A stretch of DNA of 64,000 bases from Sordaria brevicollis. Its lineage: Eukaryota; Ascomycota; Sordariomycetes; Sordariales; Sordariaceae. Positions within the stretch are counted from its first letter, which is position 1; each line of letters starts with the position of its first letter. The DNA lies in NCBI GenBank assembly GCA_033439795.1, contig JAUTDP010000003.1:3410001-3474000 (forward strand). Direction: 5' to 3'. Below the pieces are notes generated by a model. The model did not search any database. It was given only the letters and a program-made list of their open reading frames with translations, and had not been told where the DNA came from. Position numbers and translations under genes: made by a program. Below, in pieces: positions 12,726 through 24,072 of this stretch.

Positions 12726-13416
12726 TTTCTGCGATACAAGGAAATGATGTCTCAAATCTTTGCAGAGAACGTAATGGGCAAGAGAGAAGAGAGGAGGAAC
12801 GGAAAAGGGTCCATTTATACTTCAGTAATAAGGTAGAAGAAAGAAAGGGCCGTGGAAGCCCAAGCATCCCAATATCTGGAAAGGAGCAAAAGTCAAATAC
12901 ATGTACTGGACAAAACAGGCGGCAAACGGAGCAAACACAAAACACGAGGACAACCAACAGAAGAGTGAGATGAAGAGGCGGAGGTATTCTGTTCAATTTT
13001 TCTAGGGCTGGGCGCCATACCTCAGGGTTTCTTTTCCCTCCTTCATCTGCCACTCGACCAAAAATTCCATTCTTGTCTTCATGCCTCCCTCCTCGGGTTC
13101 TGTTGTAGGAAGTCCGTGCCCTGGGATGCCATTCACTTCTCTCACCCGGGCGCCATTGAGATCAAGATGTTGGCCTGCCTGGAGTTCCGTCTCTCCATTT
13201 TCGTTTGCTTTTCAAATCAAGCCATTTCCGTCGTTCGTTGTTCAACCTCAGCCACACCGGTGAGTGAATCCGGGACTAAACCGAAGAAGGTCCGATTTCG
13301 GTAGCCACCACCACGACAGGGAGAGGTATGTTCTACTCAATGTTGACCCTGCGTGTGAATTGCATCCGAGACAGCTAACACTTACCACCGCTTCAGTTTG
13401 CAAGCACCCCTCCACG
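12726..13416. promoter_or_regulatory. Divergent promoter between A3 and A4, with A4 leader intron
   Basis: Shared upstream region of two divergently transcribed paralogues. The A4 side has a probable 5'-UTR intron at 13326-13396 (GTATGT...CAGCTAACAC...CTTCAG), 20 nt before the A4 ATG. The open frames through 12726-13053 (minus) and 13264-13416 (plus) extend the genes artificially across leader sequence. Nothing else recognised. Confidence 0.5.
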
Positions 13417-14349
13417 ATGGCGTCGCAATCCAAAATGTCACGCCTTCTTCTGCTCCCGCTTGAGCTTCGACTCGAGATATACCGCCACACGTGGGCGGTC
13501 GACCGCCCGACTTTCGAGGAATTCAACAAAGAAGGCGGCAATTTGGACCAGTACTCGAAGGAATACTTCCGACCTCAGCTCGGACAACTTCACGCCCTGC
13601 TCTCCGTCTGCGGACAGATGCGCGACGAGGTCCTGCGGGAGTACTTTGACCGAACACAGGTTTATCTCGGGTATTACACCTACGCCGGCTGGGAAGAGTT
13701 CAAAGACTGGCGGAGCCGAAACGCAAGTCGCGCAGAGACCTGCATTCGCTCCTCTCCTCTTTTCGCGTCCCATGCGAAGCACATCAGCATCGCTTGGGAG
13801 CCAGGCCAGATGTCCTATGAGCCGCATCACAAGAAGAATCTGCTCGAGTCTCTCAACTGCATGTCGAGGGTGAAGCAGCTCAAGACTCTTGGGCTAGTCC
13901 TTCTTGATGTTGAGCAGCTTGACCAGAGAGATCTGCATACCCATGTGGAGGCTCTCCTCAACTCTGCCGGCATCGACAAGGTCTCTTTGCGGTCCGGAGC
14001 GAAACTGCACAACCTGGAGAAAATCGTTCTCAAGTGCTACTGCTATGATCGCTCGGTGAAGCTAGATGCAATTTTGGGGCAAAGAAAATGTCGGCTTCAA
14101 TATGTCCAGGACTTCCTAACCGATGGATCTATTCAGGAAGTCTCCCAAAAGCAGGTATGTTTCACTCCATTCCCTTCAGCGTTTTGCACATTTGCGCTAC
14201 CTCTCTCGGCTGAAAACATAAACTGACTGGCAACCTTTTCTTACCTGTTTGGTATTATTTAGGCGGAGGAACCAGTGAGCTATGTTTTTGACCAGCACAT
14301 TGGCAATCACAGCCTCATCTCCCCCTATCCACTGTCGTTCAGCATTTGA
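13417..14349 (+). CDS. LPxEIR-family (2EXR/F-box-like) protein A4
   Basis: Exons 13417-14154 and 14263-14349 (phase-0 intron GTATGT...TTTAG, 108 bp), 274 aa. Start at MASQSKMSRLLLL, which aligns with A1 and follows the leader intron. Blocks: LPLELRLEIYRHTW (about residues 12-25), VCGQMRDEVLREYFDRTQVY, SPLFASHAKHISIAW, VKQLKTLGLVL, LHNLEKIVLKC. The end of exon 1 (YVQDFLTDGSIQEVSQKQ) is the most diverged of the subfamily, lacking the REDLRQ found in A1-A3. The last exon encodes a 28-aa tail ending PLSFSI. GC content is higher than in A1/A2. Apparently intact; molecular role unknown beyond the F-box/LRR-like layout. Confidence 0.85.
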
Positions 14350-14632
14350 CATCCGTCCTCTTTCGGCTTCTTTTCTCAGCTATTTTGACAAGCGTACTTT
14401 CCTTTTGGAGAGGTAGAGGAAGGAAGTAGAGCCCATGATTTGAGCTAAGTATGTGTACTTGTATGCTTCAAACTTCAGGTTGGGACTTCACGAGGATAGT
14501 TCAGGGGTAAAAGTGAGGTATACTGGACACAGCTAGGCAGAAAAACACTGAAATTCAAGAACTGAGCTCATTAATGAGGAAAGGCATTTTGCGGTGTGAC
14601 TCGACGCTGTGAAAACTTCCCCGTCCAGTCTA

Positions 14633-16969
14633 CTACCGTATCGTCACCTCCATAGACCGATAATTGCCTACTCGTTCAGAATGGAGACTTCCCAAAGGAT
14701 CATCTTTGTTCCCGTTCTTTCGTTTGCTCACAGATGTTTGGATCACGCCAACCCGTTCATAAACGGTTCCATTAGCGCCCTTCCCAATTGGCCGGAGCAA
14801 CAGAGACTCGAACTTCCATCGTTCTTCATCTGTCCCTGATGAGCGCGAGGAGATAGTCTCTGTTCTCACGGTGAGGAATAGTTCAATGAACTTGTTACTT
14901 TCCTCTGGCAGTGGCCTTGGACACGCCGTCTCACATGACTCGCAGTTCCATTTTGCGTGTATAGAGTTGGGCGTCGAATCGTCAGTTCCATTCCCTTGGT
15001 CGCTATCACAGACCAGGCCTTTGATGGTCAAGCCGCTCGGAATCATACCCTCCTCTGATAACGCCAGGATCTTGTCGCTTGCTTCTGGCCACTCTAATCT
15101 CGTATCCCCGAACGAGACACTCATGCTGCATTGAAGGAACTGTCTAGCATGGCGACCACGTCGCCGATTTGCACAGCTCCACAACGGATCCGGGGGACTG
15201 TGATACTTCACCTTGTGATTTTTGGTATGTTTCCATCCTGCCCACGTCCAGCTGGGAAACTCTCTCCTTCGAGGACAATATGAGGAATTGTGAGACGGCT
15301 CATCGCGTTCTGTCCATCGATCTTCCCAAAGGAGGGCGTGCATCAGTGTTGATGTATCGAGATACCGACGGGAAAACATGCCCTCACATGGCATCCCATC
15401 CAGAGATTCTAGCCCTTCATCTCGTTGTGTAAGGAGAAAGTCGTGTCCCGGCGGGATATCAGGGTGAAGGAAGATTGGAAGCCCGCACAACAATCTAACG
15501 TGGGGTACCGAGAACTTCTTGAAAACGCCTGCGATGGCATCCAGCGCGTCACAGTTGTATGTCAGTTCTCTGTTGCTGTAATCTGTGATCGTCGCCCATA
15601 TTTGCTTGTAATCATCTTCCATGTCGCCTGATCCCAAAGACGGAAATGGGAAAGGGATGTTGCATGGTTCCCATTGGGCACGGAGGAGAACCCCCGGGGG
15701 CAACCGGATATCATCACTGGTGAAGGTATCCTGGCACTCAAAATAGACATGATGGTCCGTAAAGACCAGACGCCGTTTGGATAGCATGGCTTCCTGGTAG
15801 GTCCATCCTCGTGAGTTCCACTTTGAGATGTTGATATCGTAAGTTGCAGCCCGCACGAGAGCAAGTTGTATCTTTCCATTGCCGAGAGATAAACGAGATT
15901 GAGGGATTCGCATACGCAGACTAACGCCCGGAAGACCATACTCTGCGTTTTTCCCGGCTGCTGCAATGATGGTCAGTGCAGACCGAGAGTATATCTTCCC
16001 CATGTTCTGCACCTGAACATGTTTCATCGAACCATCTCGCGGTATGCAATACCGATCTACCCAAAGATATTTGTACCCCAAGTTCTGTGCAACGATGATT
16101 GCGTCTTCCGCAACAAGGGGCAGCTTATGCGGCAACAGATCGGTCATATCCAAACTATTGAGATTGCTAGCAGGCCCCCACACATAGCTAAGCGTAGCAT
16201 ACGTGGACTCAGAGGCCTGGGCAGCCGGGATCACTCTTCGAGTCGAGCAGTCAATGAGGCAGAATCCAGGCATGTCGGAGAAGTCGAGCGACAAGTGCTT
16301 GTTCACACACGTATCATGTGCCGACGAGCATATGCCGAGCCATCCGCGAATGAGAGGATAATCGATCACATCCGGCTGAGTCTCTCTTGCCAGTATATGC
16401 GGACAAATACCACCAGCAGAGCTAGCATGACAATCATTCGCTTTCTGACTCCGGACACATCTTGTTGGTAAGACGAAGGCCCGATTGAATGCGCGTCCAG
16501 AATAGCGGGTGACCCACACCGTCGTCGTATCGATGTTGGGAGGGATTTCCTCATATCCATATTCCTTGGACAGTCGGCCTGAATATACTCGAACAATTTC
16601 TCCGGCAGCAAGCTCTGCTGATCCTGAACTGGCAAATAACGCACAGAGCGAGCATGTGCCCGGGTTCTTCATTCTTATTTTACCCAGCGTGCTGAAAAAT
16701 CCGCTGGTAATATCCCCCGCACTTCCGCATCCGAAGATAGCTTTAAGGTCTAGGCGCCTGCAATCAGAACAAAGTCTGTCGCGGTCGCCGTTAAAAGCCG
16801 TCCTTCGTTGTAGGGTCGTACCGGTGTCGGCTGATTTCCTGGTGTTGGCGTTTTTGGGTTTTCTTCGGCGTTTCACTAACCGATCCACGCGAGAGGCTAT
16901 GGTGCTCCTTCTAGATAGGACCATATCGGTGGATGTCTTCAGTATCGTGCATCCGGGTTCGTCTCGCAT
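14633..16969 (-). CDS. HET-domain protein (HET2), intact
   Basis: A single 778-codon frame. The N-terminus is basic (RLVKRRRKPK, about residues 31-40), then the cysteine pairs LCSDC and CSLC (66-70, 106-109) typical of fungal HET proteins. The HET domain follows: YATLSYVWG (257-265), YLWVDRYCI (301-309), YSRSALTIIAAAG, RGWTYQEAMLSKRR (387-400), YFECQ. Downstream comes the usual YSNRELTYNCDALDAIAGVF segment and a C-terminus containing YERVGVI. In heterokaryon incompatibility such proteins induce death when partner alleles differ. This is the only one of four HET loci in the window without an obvious lesion. MVLSRRS at residue 16 is an alternative start. It lies between LPxEIR subfamilies A and B, convergent with A4. 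Confidence 0.93.
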   Translation of the reverse strand: MRDEPGCTILKTSTDMVLSRRSTIASRVDRLVKRRRKPKNANTRKSADTGTTLQRRTAFNGDRDRLCSDCRRLDLKAIFGCGSAGDITSGFFSTLGKIRMKNPGTCSLCALFASSGSAELAAGEIVRVYSGRLSKEYGYEEIPPNIDTTTVWVTRYSGRAFNRAFVLPTRCVRSQKANDCHASSAGGICPHILARETQPDVIDYPLIRGWLGICSSAHDTCVNKHLSLDFSDMPGFCLIDCSTRRVIPAAQASESTYATLSYVWGPASNLNSLDMTDLLPHKLPLVAEDAIIVAQNLGYKYLWVDRYCIPRDGSMKHVQVQNMGKIYSRSALTIIAAAGKNAEYGLPGVSLRMRIPQSRLSLGNGKIQLALVRAATYDINISKWNSRGWTYQEAMLSKRRLVFTDHHVYFECQDTFTSDDIRLPPGVLLRAQWEPCNIPFPFPSLGSGDMEDDYKQIWATITDYSNRELTYNCDALDAIAGVFKKFSVPHVRLLCGLPIFLHPDIPPGHDFLLTQRDEGLESLDGMPCEGMFSRRYLDTSTLMHALLWEDRWTERDEPSHNSSYCPRRREFPSWTWAGWKHTKNHKVKYHSPPDPLWSCANRRRGRHARQFLQCSMSVSFGDTRLEWPEASDKILALSEEGMIPSGLTIKGLVCDSDQGNGTDDSTPNSIHAKWNCESCETACPRPLPEESNKFIELFLTVRTETISSRSSGTDEERWKFESLLLRPIGKGANGTVYERVGVIQTSVSKRKNGNKDDPLGSLHSERVGNYRSMEVTIR

Positions 16970-17127
16970 TTTGTCGGTGGACTACCTAGTGAAAAATGAA
17001 GTTTTGATTTGGTCCCAGAAGCCCGTTCCACTGCAAGGTTCCAACCCACTAAAAACAAATACCCAACTGTGATAACGGAGTCAGAGAAAGGATCCAGTAT
17101 GGTCTCGGATTTTCAACAACGGTGGAC

Positions 17128-17525
17128 TCACCAGTACTCCCGCGAGACAACAACTTGAAGACGCCCAAAGGACCGTATGTAAGATGCAGTAGACAGCTGA
17201 AACACAGAGGTCCACGGGCATCCAGAAAGTGATGGCTCGAAGTGGGAAATGATCGGGATCTAAATACACTTACCTGCAATGCCACCTCCATTTCAAGGGA
17301 GTATGATTGCCCCGCGGGCTCAAGAGGCCCATCACCAGAAAATTCATGATACCAGGAAGAGCATGCGGTGCTGGAGGAAGAAAGATAAAACAGCGGTGAG
17401 GATTGAAGAGGGGAAGCCTCCGATTTTGTGCCTTGCGCTCGGCCGTCACGCTTTCTGCACAGCCTCCATGTTGCGTTCGCCAATGAGCGGCCTTGGTTGG
17501 GGCTGCAAGTGTAGTTCGAAGACAT
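17128..17525 (-). CDS. Small two-exon hypothetical protein
   Basis: Start at 17525 (MSSNYTCSPNQGRS...). Exon 1 is 17525-17274; a phase-0 intron 17273-17197 has GTAAGT donor and TTTCAG acceptor; exon 2 is 17196-17128 and ends SREYW-stop, giving 106 aa. The longer unspliced frame (17888-17049) reads into the intron and is not preferred. The N-terminus has Cys pairs (YTC, LCRK) and NAT/NYT sequons but no clear signal peptide. The final tactg|gtgagt could be a second donor (acceptor about 17060, tatcacag), which would extend the product by about 30 residues. Family not recognised. The 5' region upstream is pyrimidine-rich. It lies head-to-tail upstream of HET2 on the same strand. Confidence 0.45.
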
Positions 17526-18293
17526 TATATGCAGCAACAAAATCACACGTGAAGATGGATAAGATGCTAATGTAAAGAAGTTCTTGAATGATGGATAAAG
17601 AGAGAAGATGATGAATAGGTTCGAAAAGTTGGAGAGCAAGGATGGGGGTGAAAATGTTGCCTTGATGAGTCGCTTGAGGTAGGTACAGGAGAGGAGTTGT
17701 TGGGCAGCCTGGGCAGGTGCAAAAGTACCACGACGACAAGTAATGGAGAATTTGGGGCGAAATGCGCCTTCCAGGCATCTCAGGTTCAAGAGTACGATGG
17801 TGTAGTGAAAGGAAACGAAAGTCCAAACATGAAGTGGAGATGATACAATGACTGCTCCGTTATGTACATATAACTCTTTTAGCTGCATGTTACTCCTTTT
17901 GCTGGCCCCTTACTCGAGTATCCATATAAACCACTTTTGAGGGGATATCGCGCTAGACAGTACGATCTCTTGCGAGCTCGATCTCCTCCCCTTTCAGGTC
18001 TCACTGTTCTCTTTTCTCTTTGTATTATAAATGTATTACTAGTATCTGAATGCAGTATGCACATTTAATGTATGCGGCACTGTTTCTTTTGTGTTATAGC
18101 TCTTAAACTTTCCTTCAATTGTTCCAACAAAATATCGGCCTTCCCTTCCCGGGCCAGTGCTCCTGATTCTCTTTGAGATACGGATGGCACTTTCCTTGCC
18201 AAGCTACTATACTACCGCCGGATGAAGAAAGGCAGGCGAGACCGTTTGACAACCCTCAAGAGGAGATCTGGGAATGAAAAGAGGAAGGAGGTA
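17526..18293. other. Intergenic between the small gene and LPxEIR B1
   Basis: No supported gene. AT content rises around 17990-18130. Only shadow frames are present. Confidence 0.5.
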
Positions 18294-19454
18294 TTAGCAT
18301 GATGTCAATGAATGAAGTGGGAGACAAATCTCGCCAAAGGCGGGTGGTAGGGTAACCAGATGACGAACCTCAAACAATCTGGGCAAGGCCTCTACGTCCC
18401 TGACCGCGCCAATACTGAGGTCAAATCTGTGTGGCTTTTGTCCCTTCTGCAGTTTTATCTCGTTAGCATGGAAATGTTAAGAACCGAAACAGCAAACTTC
18501 TTGGAACCAAGGAATGGAAGTTTGCTCCCAGCCCAGCGTACACTCGAACGTACCTTCGCAGCAGGATCCTTTAACAATGCCTGCTCCAAAATCTCCTTGC
18601 GACCCATGGGCCTTCCCTCGCCCTTCCATACGTCAGAGCGCTGGGAGTAGACGAGGAAGGAGAGGCGCTCCAGCTTGGGCAGTTTAAGCAGCTCCTGCCA
18701 CGCGAAAGGATCCTTGCCAAAGTACATGGCAGGCAGCTTACTCATTCGATGTTCGGTGTCAACAAAGGCAATCTCCAACGTCTGGAGATTCTTCAAGCTC
18801 GCGAGCCACTCCAGAGTGTCCACCTGCTGCCACGGTCCTTGAAGTTCCACGTCGATCGCGGTACACATAGTTTCCATTCCATAATTCTCGTCCATTTCCA
18901 ACCACCTCTTCCAGGTCCGCGACGCGGCTTCGGTAAGCCAGTGCAGGCGCACATGCTTGACGTTCTCCAGAAACAGTCGGGAGCGCTTCATGATGCGCTG
19001 GGCGGCAAGGACCTTTTCGCTCCTTCCGTAGCGGAGGACACCAAGATCACGAGGCCAGCCGGGAGAGTAAATGACGTGCGCCTGCGTTCTGTTGAAGTAT
19101 TCGGGCAGGATCTGGTTACGGAACAGTCGACAGACGGATAGCAGGGCCTTTAACTTCTTGATTTGATCACGGATAGGTTTTCCCTTATCCTGTTCCTTCA
19201 GACGGTAATCCCACGGCTCAAGCTCTGGTGTACAAGCCTCTTTATAAATCATCAGTCTTATTTCGGCGGGTAAGCGGTGGAGAATTGAGCGTTGTGGTTG
19301 GGCGACTTCAGCGGATGGAAATATACCATGCGTAAGTGGTTAGCAAGCAAGGAATACAAGCGATACCTTGAGGACAAGGGGTGGGCGTACCGTTCTCGTC
19401 ATTTACTTCACCACGAGCGAGCCTCGCGGCTTTCATCCTCCTAGTTTCGACCAT
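18294..19454 (-). CDS. LPxEIR-family (2EXR/F-box-like) protein B1
   Basis: Three exons: 19454-19391 (MVETRRMKAARLARGEV...), 19305-18554, 18446-18294; introns 85 and 107 bp, GT-AG, the second with a TGCTAACG branch site; 322 aa. Blocks: RLPAEIRLMIYKEACTP, VCRLFRNQILPEYFNRTQAH, SRLFLENVKHVRLHWL, LEWLASLKNLQTLEIAF, ALLKDPAAK, then a 50-aa last exon. The first-exon signature MVxTRxxK is shared by all subfamily B genes and absent from A. The second intron sits where the subfamily A intron does (phase 0, just before the variable tail), so both subfamilies descend from one gene. The basic first exon could be a nuclear or nucleic-acid contact region, which is inference. Apparently intact. Confidence 0.83.
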
Positions 19455-20633
19455 TTCTTTCAAAATGGGGAAGGAAAGAAGGAACAGTTGACTCTGGATG
19501 GAGTTGACAGGACTCGACAGCACGAATCGTTCTGGTGAGTGTCCAAAAAGATGGGCGGAAACCAGAAATTTGCGACGGCGAAGATTCGTTGAGTTCGTGT
19601 TCTAGGAAAAGAGCAGAAACGGACACTAGGACAGGCTGAATATGTACTCTGGAAAGGCGTGCTGGTAAATGGACACGGCCAGTGAAGGAAGGACACGGCC
19701 TTCCAACGCGAAATTACCGACAGAGAGGTCAAGATTAATTGTCTTCCGAGGAGAAACCCCACAGTATGGTGAATGGAAGATGTGGATGCGGCCTCCCAGG
19801 CTTCAAGATGCGCTGTGAATGTGCATATCACTTATGCATGGTTTTGAAGCGGAGACTTCAGACTTGAGTAAATGGACATACGGGTGCGGTGCCAAACGGT
19901 TGCCGGCCGGACAGGACATGCGAGTGAATACCTAGACACAACCTCAAGGGCGTCGGAGCTCCGAAATGGCTCAAAGCTTAAATCACCACAGAGCGAAAGG
20001 TCCCAAAAGCTTGCCCAGGTAGCCCGTAAACCCAGATTGGCTTATAGGATGGCTGTGCTCCTTAGAGGTATATAAGCATCAAGTGAACGGTAGATACAAG
20101 TATATGAGGATTATCAGAGCCTAGAACTAATGAAATCGAGAAGTGACGCGGGTGATTCCCGTTGGGAACGTTCCTGCGCAAGCAGAGGCTTCTGACAGGT
20201 GCAGTCAGTTGACGCGGCAGGCGTCAACGCGCCTCTCCATGCAATATAGATAGAAGCCCCCCGGGTCGTCAACATTGACGTCCGGACTTAGACAGAACAA
20301 CAATGAAGACATCCATCAATCGTTGACGAGCCCCTTACGCATTGCTACGCTGCACTCGTGGTTACACGCATCAAGAAGGATAAATGCCCGTCGAAGAATA
20401 CCACTAAAACAATATCCAGGCGACAAATGATCATTCATTCCCCTCACGTTTGGTACGATCGTACTTGTTTAAAGCTTGGATTACAAACCGTTTTTGGACA
20501 CGAATGTGTTCGTTCTTGTACTGTTCAAACCTTTGTTACAACGTTGTTTCTCTTGACGAGTGGATTAATACCGTATGTATAGAAACTGACTTGCCTTGCT
20601 TGTGACATTATAACATTGCCTTAGGGCCGCATG
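19455..20633. other. Intergenic between B1 and the B2 relic; duplicated promoter and TTGACG cluster
   Basis: The segment 19749-19825 is a diverged copy of 21193-21272 (ggagaa(a)cccc...tgtggatgcgg...), so the B1 and B2 promoters were duplicated with the genes. Around 20209-20328 five TTGACG/CGTCAA hexamers occur, two of them as close inverted pairs. No supported coding region. Confidence 0.5.
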
Positions 20634-21056
20634 GTATATTCCAGTAGAACCTCGTCACGGATAGGCGGCAAACAGATACCAGGGCTTGTACCTGCTTGAT
20701 GTGGTCGGTGACGGGCTTTCCCTCGTCCTGGGCATACCAGTTATACTCCAAAGGCTCGAGAGCCGGCGTCCAGGCCTCTTTGTAGACCTGTAGCCTAAGT
20801 TCGGCTGGAAGTCGGTGCATGATTGAAGGTCGTCCAGGGACAACTTCTGGTTTCTCGGCGGGATGCCGCTGGATAATTGGACATTGTTCCAGGGCGACGT
20901 CTGTTGAAGGAAGATACCACGCGTCGAATGGTTAGCAGGAAAACCAAAGGATGCAGTCTTCCTCAAGAACAAAGGGTCTGGGGGGAGCGTACCAGTTTGG
21001 TGGCTTATCGCCTCACGAACGAGCCTTGTGGCTTTCATACTTCTCGTTTCCACCAT
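20634..21056 (-). pseudogene. LPxEIR-family B2, 5' fragment with frameshift
   Basis: Exon 1 is 21056-20993 (MVETRSMKATRLVREAI), then an intron 20992-20901 with GCTAAC branch and CAACAG acceptor, then exon 2 from 20900. The frame shows RLPAELRLQVYKEAWTP and KQVQALVSVCRL as in B1 and B3. At about 20660-20664 one base is missing relative to the paralogues: after VCRL the other copies have F-R-D-E-V while this copy reads on in another frame, and the expected RDEVLLEY can be read in the shifted frame. Homology stops completely at about 20636, so the last two thirds of the gene are gone. Two independent lesions mark it as dead. About 1.18 kb of non-coding DNA separates it from B1. Confidence 0.8.
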
Positions 21057-22097
21057 TCTCGAAGAAATCGGAAAGAAAGTAAAGGATAGCTGACTGTGGG
21101 CAAAGTTGACTGGACTCGGCGATAAAAGACGTTGAAAAATCCCAGAGAAGATTTTGTCGAACTTGTGGAAGGATGGCCAATAAATAGGGTCGCAGGAGAA
21201 CCCCAAGCACGGTGAATAGGCAATGTGGATGCGGTCTCCCGGGTTTCAGATTGCGGCGTGAATGTGTGTCACATGGTGGTGAAGGGGAGCCTTGAAATGG
21301 GATTGAATGGAGACATGGCTCAGAGTGATGCCCAAAGTTTCCAGACGGGGCAGGGCAGGAGAGTGAATGGTGACGACCTCGGGAGCGGCCGGACAAGGGC
21401 TTCAAGGTTCCATAACTGTGGCGAAAGCTTCCTCGGGTAGTCCGTACGTAAGGAGTGTCTTGTCAAGAGAGGAATCGTGATATATAGTACAGAAGGTCAA
21501 TGGCGAGCAGCTGGGGGTAACACCTGTGAGCTGAGAAAGAGCTTATGTGTTCACTCTGTCTAATATGGTATATTGTATCTTCAACATAGGTCTTGGTTGT
21601 TCTCCCTGTGTTTGGTATAACCGCATGTGCCAAAGCTTGGTGTCGGGTTTGCGTTACGTTTGGGTGACAAAGATTAAGGGAGCATGACGCTGCTTTCTCT
21701 TCTTTCTCACATGTGTGGTAGTGACAGGGGTTGAACATCAAATGGCAGTTCAATAAAAATGGGAACCGAGACATGAACAAAAGACAAGAAGCAATTACAA
21801 AGGTCATTACTGGGAAGAGTAGAGATGCTTTGGATCAACTAGCTAGGTGCTTCTATACATAGAGGTATCAATCTTCATAGCACCAGCTTGAGTTACCTAG
21901 TCACTGGCAAGTTTCGCCAGTCGCTGAACCTCCCGGTCGTTCTCCTTTATAATTCATGAGTCGGAGTTCCGCAGTAGCCTGTATTCCTGTAAGCTATTGG
22001 GATTTGTCAGTGAGCGACAATGGGCGAAAACCAAGACATGAAAGGCATGGATGAAGGCCCAGCCGTAAAGGCTACCTTGAGGTATGGACCGTGGGTG
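21057..22097. other. Intergenic between B2 relic and B3
   Basis: Contains the duplicated B-type promoter segment 21193-21272. The remainder (21450-22090) has no recognisable feature; open frames are short and lack splice support. Confidence 0.45.
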
Positions 22098-23313
22098 TCA
22101 GATAGCCGGGGAAGGACGGTCCTCACGTCTGACATGACCGACATGAATGTCGAGATGGATACGGTCATGCAGCCGGTTCTCCTATTTGCCATCAATGCGT
22201 TAGCATGTTGCCTACCTAAAAGGATCCCATGAGGAAACAACGAGGTATGTTTGGCGCAAAGAAGGGAAGGAACGAAAGCATTGAAGCTTCCAAGGAAGGT
22301 GTAAACAAACGGATTGACACTTGATTTGATGACACATACCTGTCCATACCTAATATAGGTATTCGGATCCTTGAGAAGATTCTTGACCAACTCCTCCTCA
22401 TACTCGCGAAACTTGGGCAAGTCCTTCCAAACCTGGCCTATAACCTGAGCGCGGACGCTGAGAAGTCGAAAGTCAATGACCTCCAACTTGCGAGGAAGCT
22501 TCAGCAGAGCGCGCCACTCCTGCTTAGGGTAAGCGGAAGCAGCATAGGCCAGCGGAGCGGGAAGCGGATACAAGGGCGCGTTGGAGCCAAAGAACAAGGG
22601 AGTACCAGCTTCGTCATGCACGACATCCACAAAGTTGATCTGCAGGGTCTTGAGGTTCTTCAAGCTCGCCAGCCACTTGAAAGTGTCGGCCTGGCGCAGC
22701 TTTTTGCCCGGTTTGGGGGTTAGGATCCCGAACGGCAAGCGCATGCGCTGGCTCTCGAAAAACACATCCTGGGCCGCTCGGACTTCGACTGGATTGTCGA
22801 GCAAGCACACGGCCCAGCAGGTCCAGCTGGGGTCTCTCTTCTCGGGAAACCAGTTGAGGCGCACGTGTTGGAGATTGTCGGTGAACAGGATTGAGGCCTT
22901 GATGAGCTTCATGGAGGCGAGGATGCGCTCGTCGCTGGAGGGGCCGAAGCCGCCGACGCAGTGGGCAATGTGGGCTTGGGTTCGGTGGAAATACTCGCGG
23001 ATAACCTCGTCACGGAAGTGGCGGCAGACGGATGTCAAGATATGAATCTGCTTCATGCGGTCGCGACAGGGCTGAGCGCTGCGCTGGGCTTGCTCGTCGT
23101 ACTCCCAAGGCTCTCTGGTGGGAGTCCAGACCTCTTTGTAGATCTTCAAACGAATCTCGAAAGGTAGGCGAATGATGGGTGAGCGTTGAGGCTGGGCTTC
23201 TGTGATTGTATGTTAGATTATGGGCATTGTCCGTATGTAGTGCGCGTACCTGTGAGGCAGTCAGCCTTCTCCAGAGCGGCCCTTTTAACTTTGCCCCTTC
23301 TTGTCTCGACCAT
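22098..23313 (-). CDS. LPxEIR-family (2EXR/F-box-like) protein B3
   Basis: Exons 23313-23250 (MVETRRGKVKRAALEKAD), 23199-22340, 22181-22098; 335 aa. Intron 1 is only 50 bp. Intron 2 (158 bp) ends at a GCTAACGC...AAATAG acceptor; a different acceptor is possible, so the 27-aa tail is less certain. Blocks: RLPFEIRLKIYKEVWTP, VCRHFRDEVIREYFHRTQAH, SILFTDNLQHVRLNWF, FKWLASLKNLKTLQINF, LVKNLLKDP. It has a Gly/Pro/Ala-rich insertion (about residues 210-235) not seen in B1. Reading through intron 2 leaves an open frame for 94 further residues, so intron retention would make a longer alternative tail. Apparently intact. Confidence 0.82.
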
Positions 23314-24072
23314 CTTGAAGAATGTCAAGGAACAAGAAAGGAAAGCGGTCTTTGATTGCGTGTAGACTCGGCGGTGCTGGTTGTTTTGACGAGTGTCCAA
23401 GGGCTGGGGGCCAGACAATGTGTGACCGCGGTGTTGGAAAGCAGAAGCAAACAATCGTCAGGGCTGCAGTTGGGAAGACTTAAATAGGTCCATACGACAC
23501 GGTGAAGGGAGCTTGAAAGGTGAACAGGTACGCTAGGTACCGGTTCACGGATGTCAGATACGAAACGCGTGTGAATGGGAGTTGCTGGTGTGGCAGTAGA
23601 CCGAAGGTTGCAGACAGCACGGAGAAGAAAATGGAATACTTGGAAGTACACGTACCTCACAGTCACCGAACTCAGGGTTTCTTTGAACGTTTCATAGCAA
23701 CATCACTACCAGAATCATGAGATGCATTAAACGGAGTGTCCTATTATTTGATCAAAAAAGGAGATGGACACATACGCAACTAGACACCCAATCACGAGGG
23801 AGACCAAGGGCCATAAAGCCCAGAAAATTTGAAGGCATATTCCTTACAGGATTCCATTCCCATAACTCTATCCCTAGCTTTTGTACGTAACCACTGCTCT
23901 TTCAAGAGTACGGTATTTTGACCACCTCTTCGCAATTCGACTTTTTCTCATGCCCGAGGCCCCTTGTGTGCCATGTCCGATGCCTAAAGACATACTGATG
24001 CAACCACCAAATGGCAGCCCATTCCTTATCACTTCCCCTTTTGCCGAACAGACTAGAAATCTTGGATACCGG
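23314..24072. other. Intergenic between B3 and B4
   Basis: No supported feature; promoter of B3 and 3' flank of B4. Confidence 0.4.

Noticed and set aside
17049..17888. 279-codon unspliced minus frame
   Set aside because: Contains leader-like sequence before MSSNYTC and crosses a consensus intron; the spliced 106-aa model is preferred.
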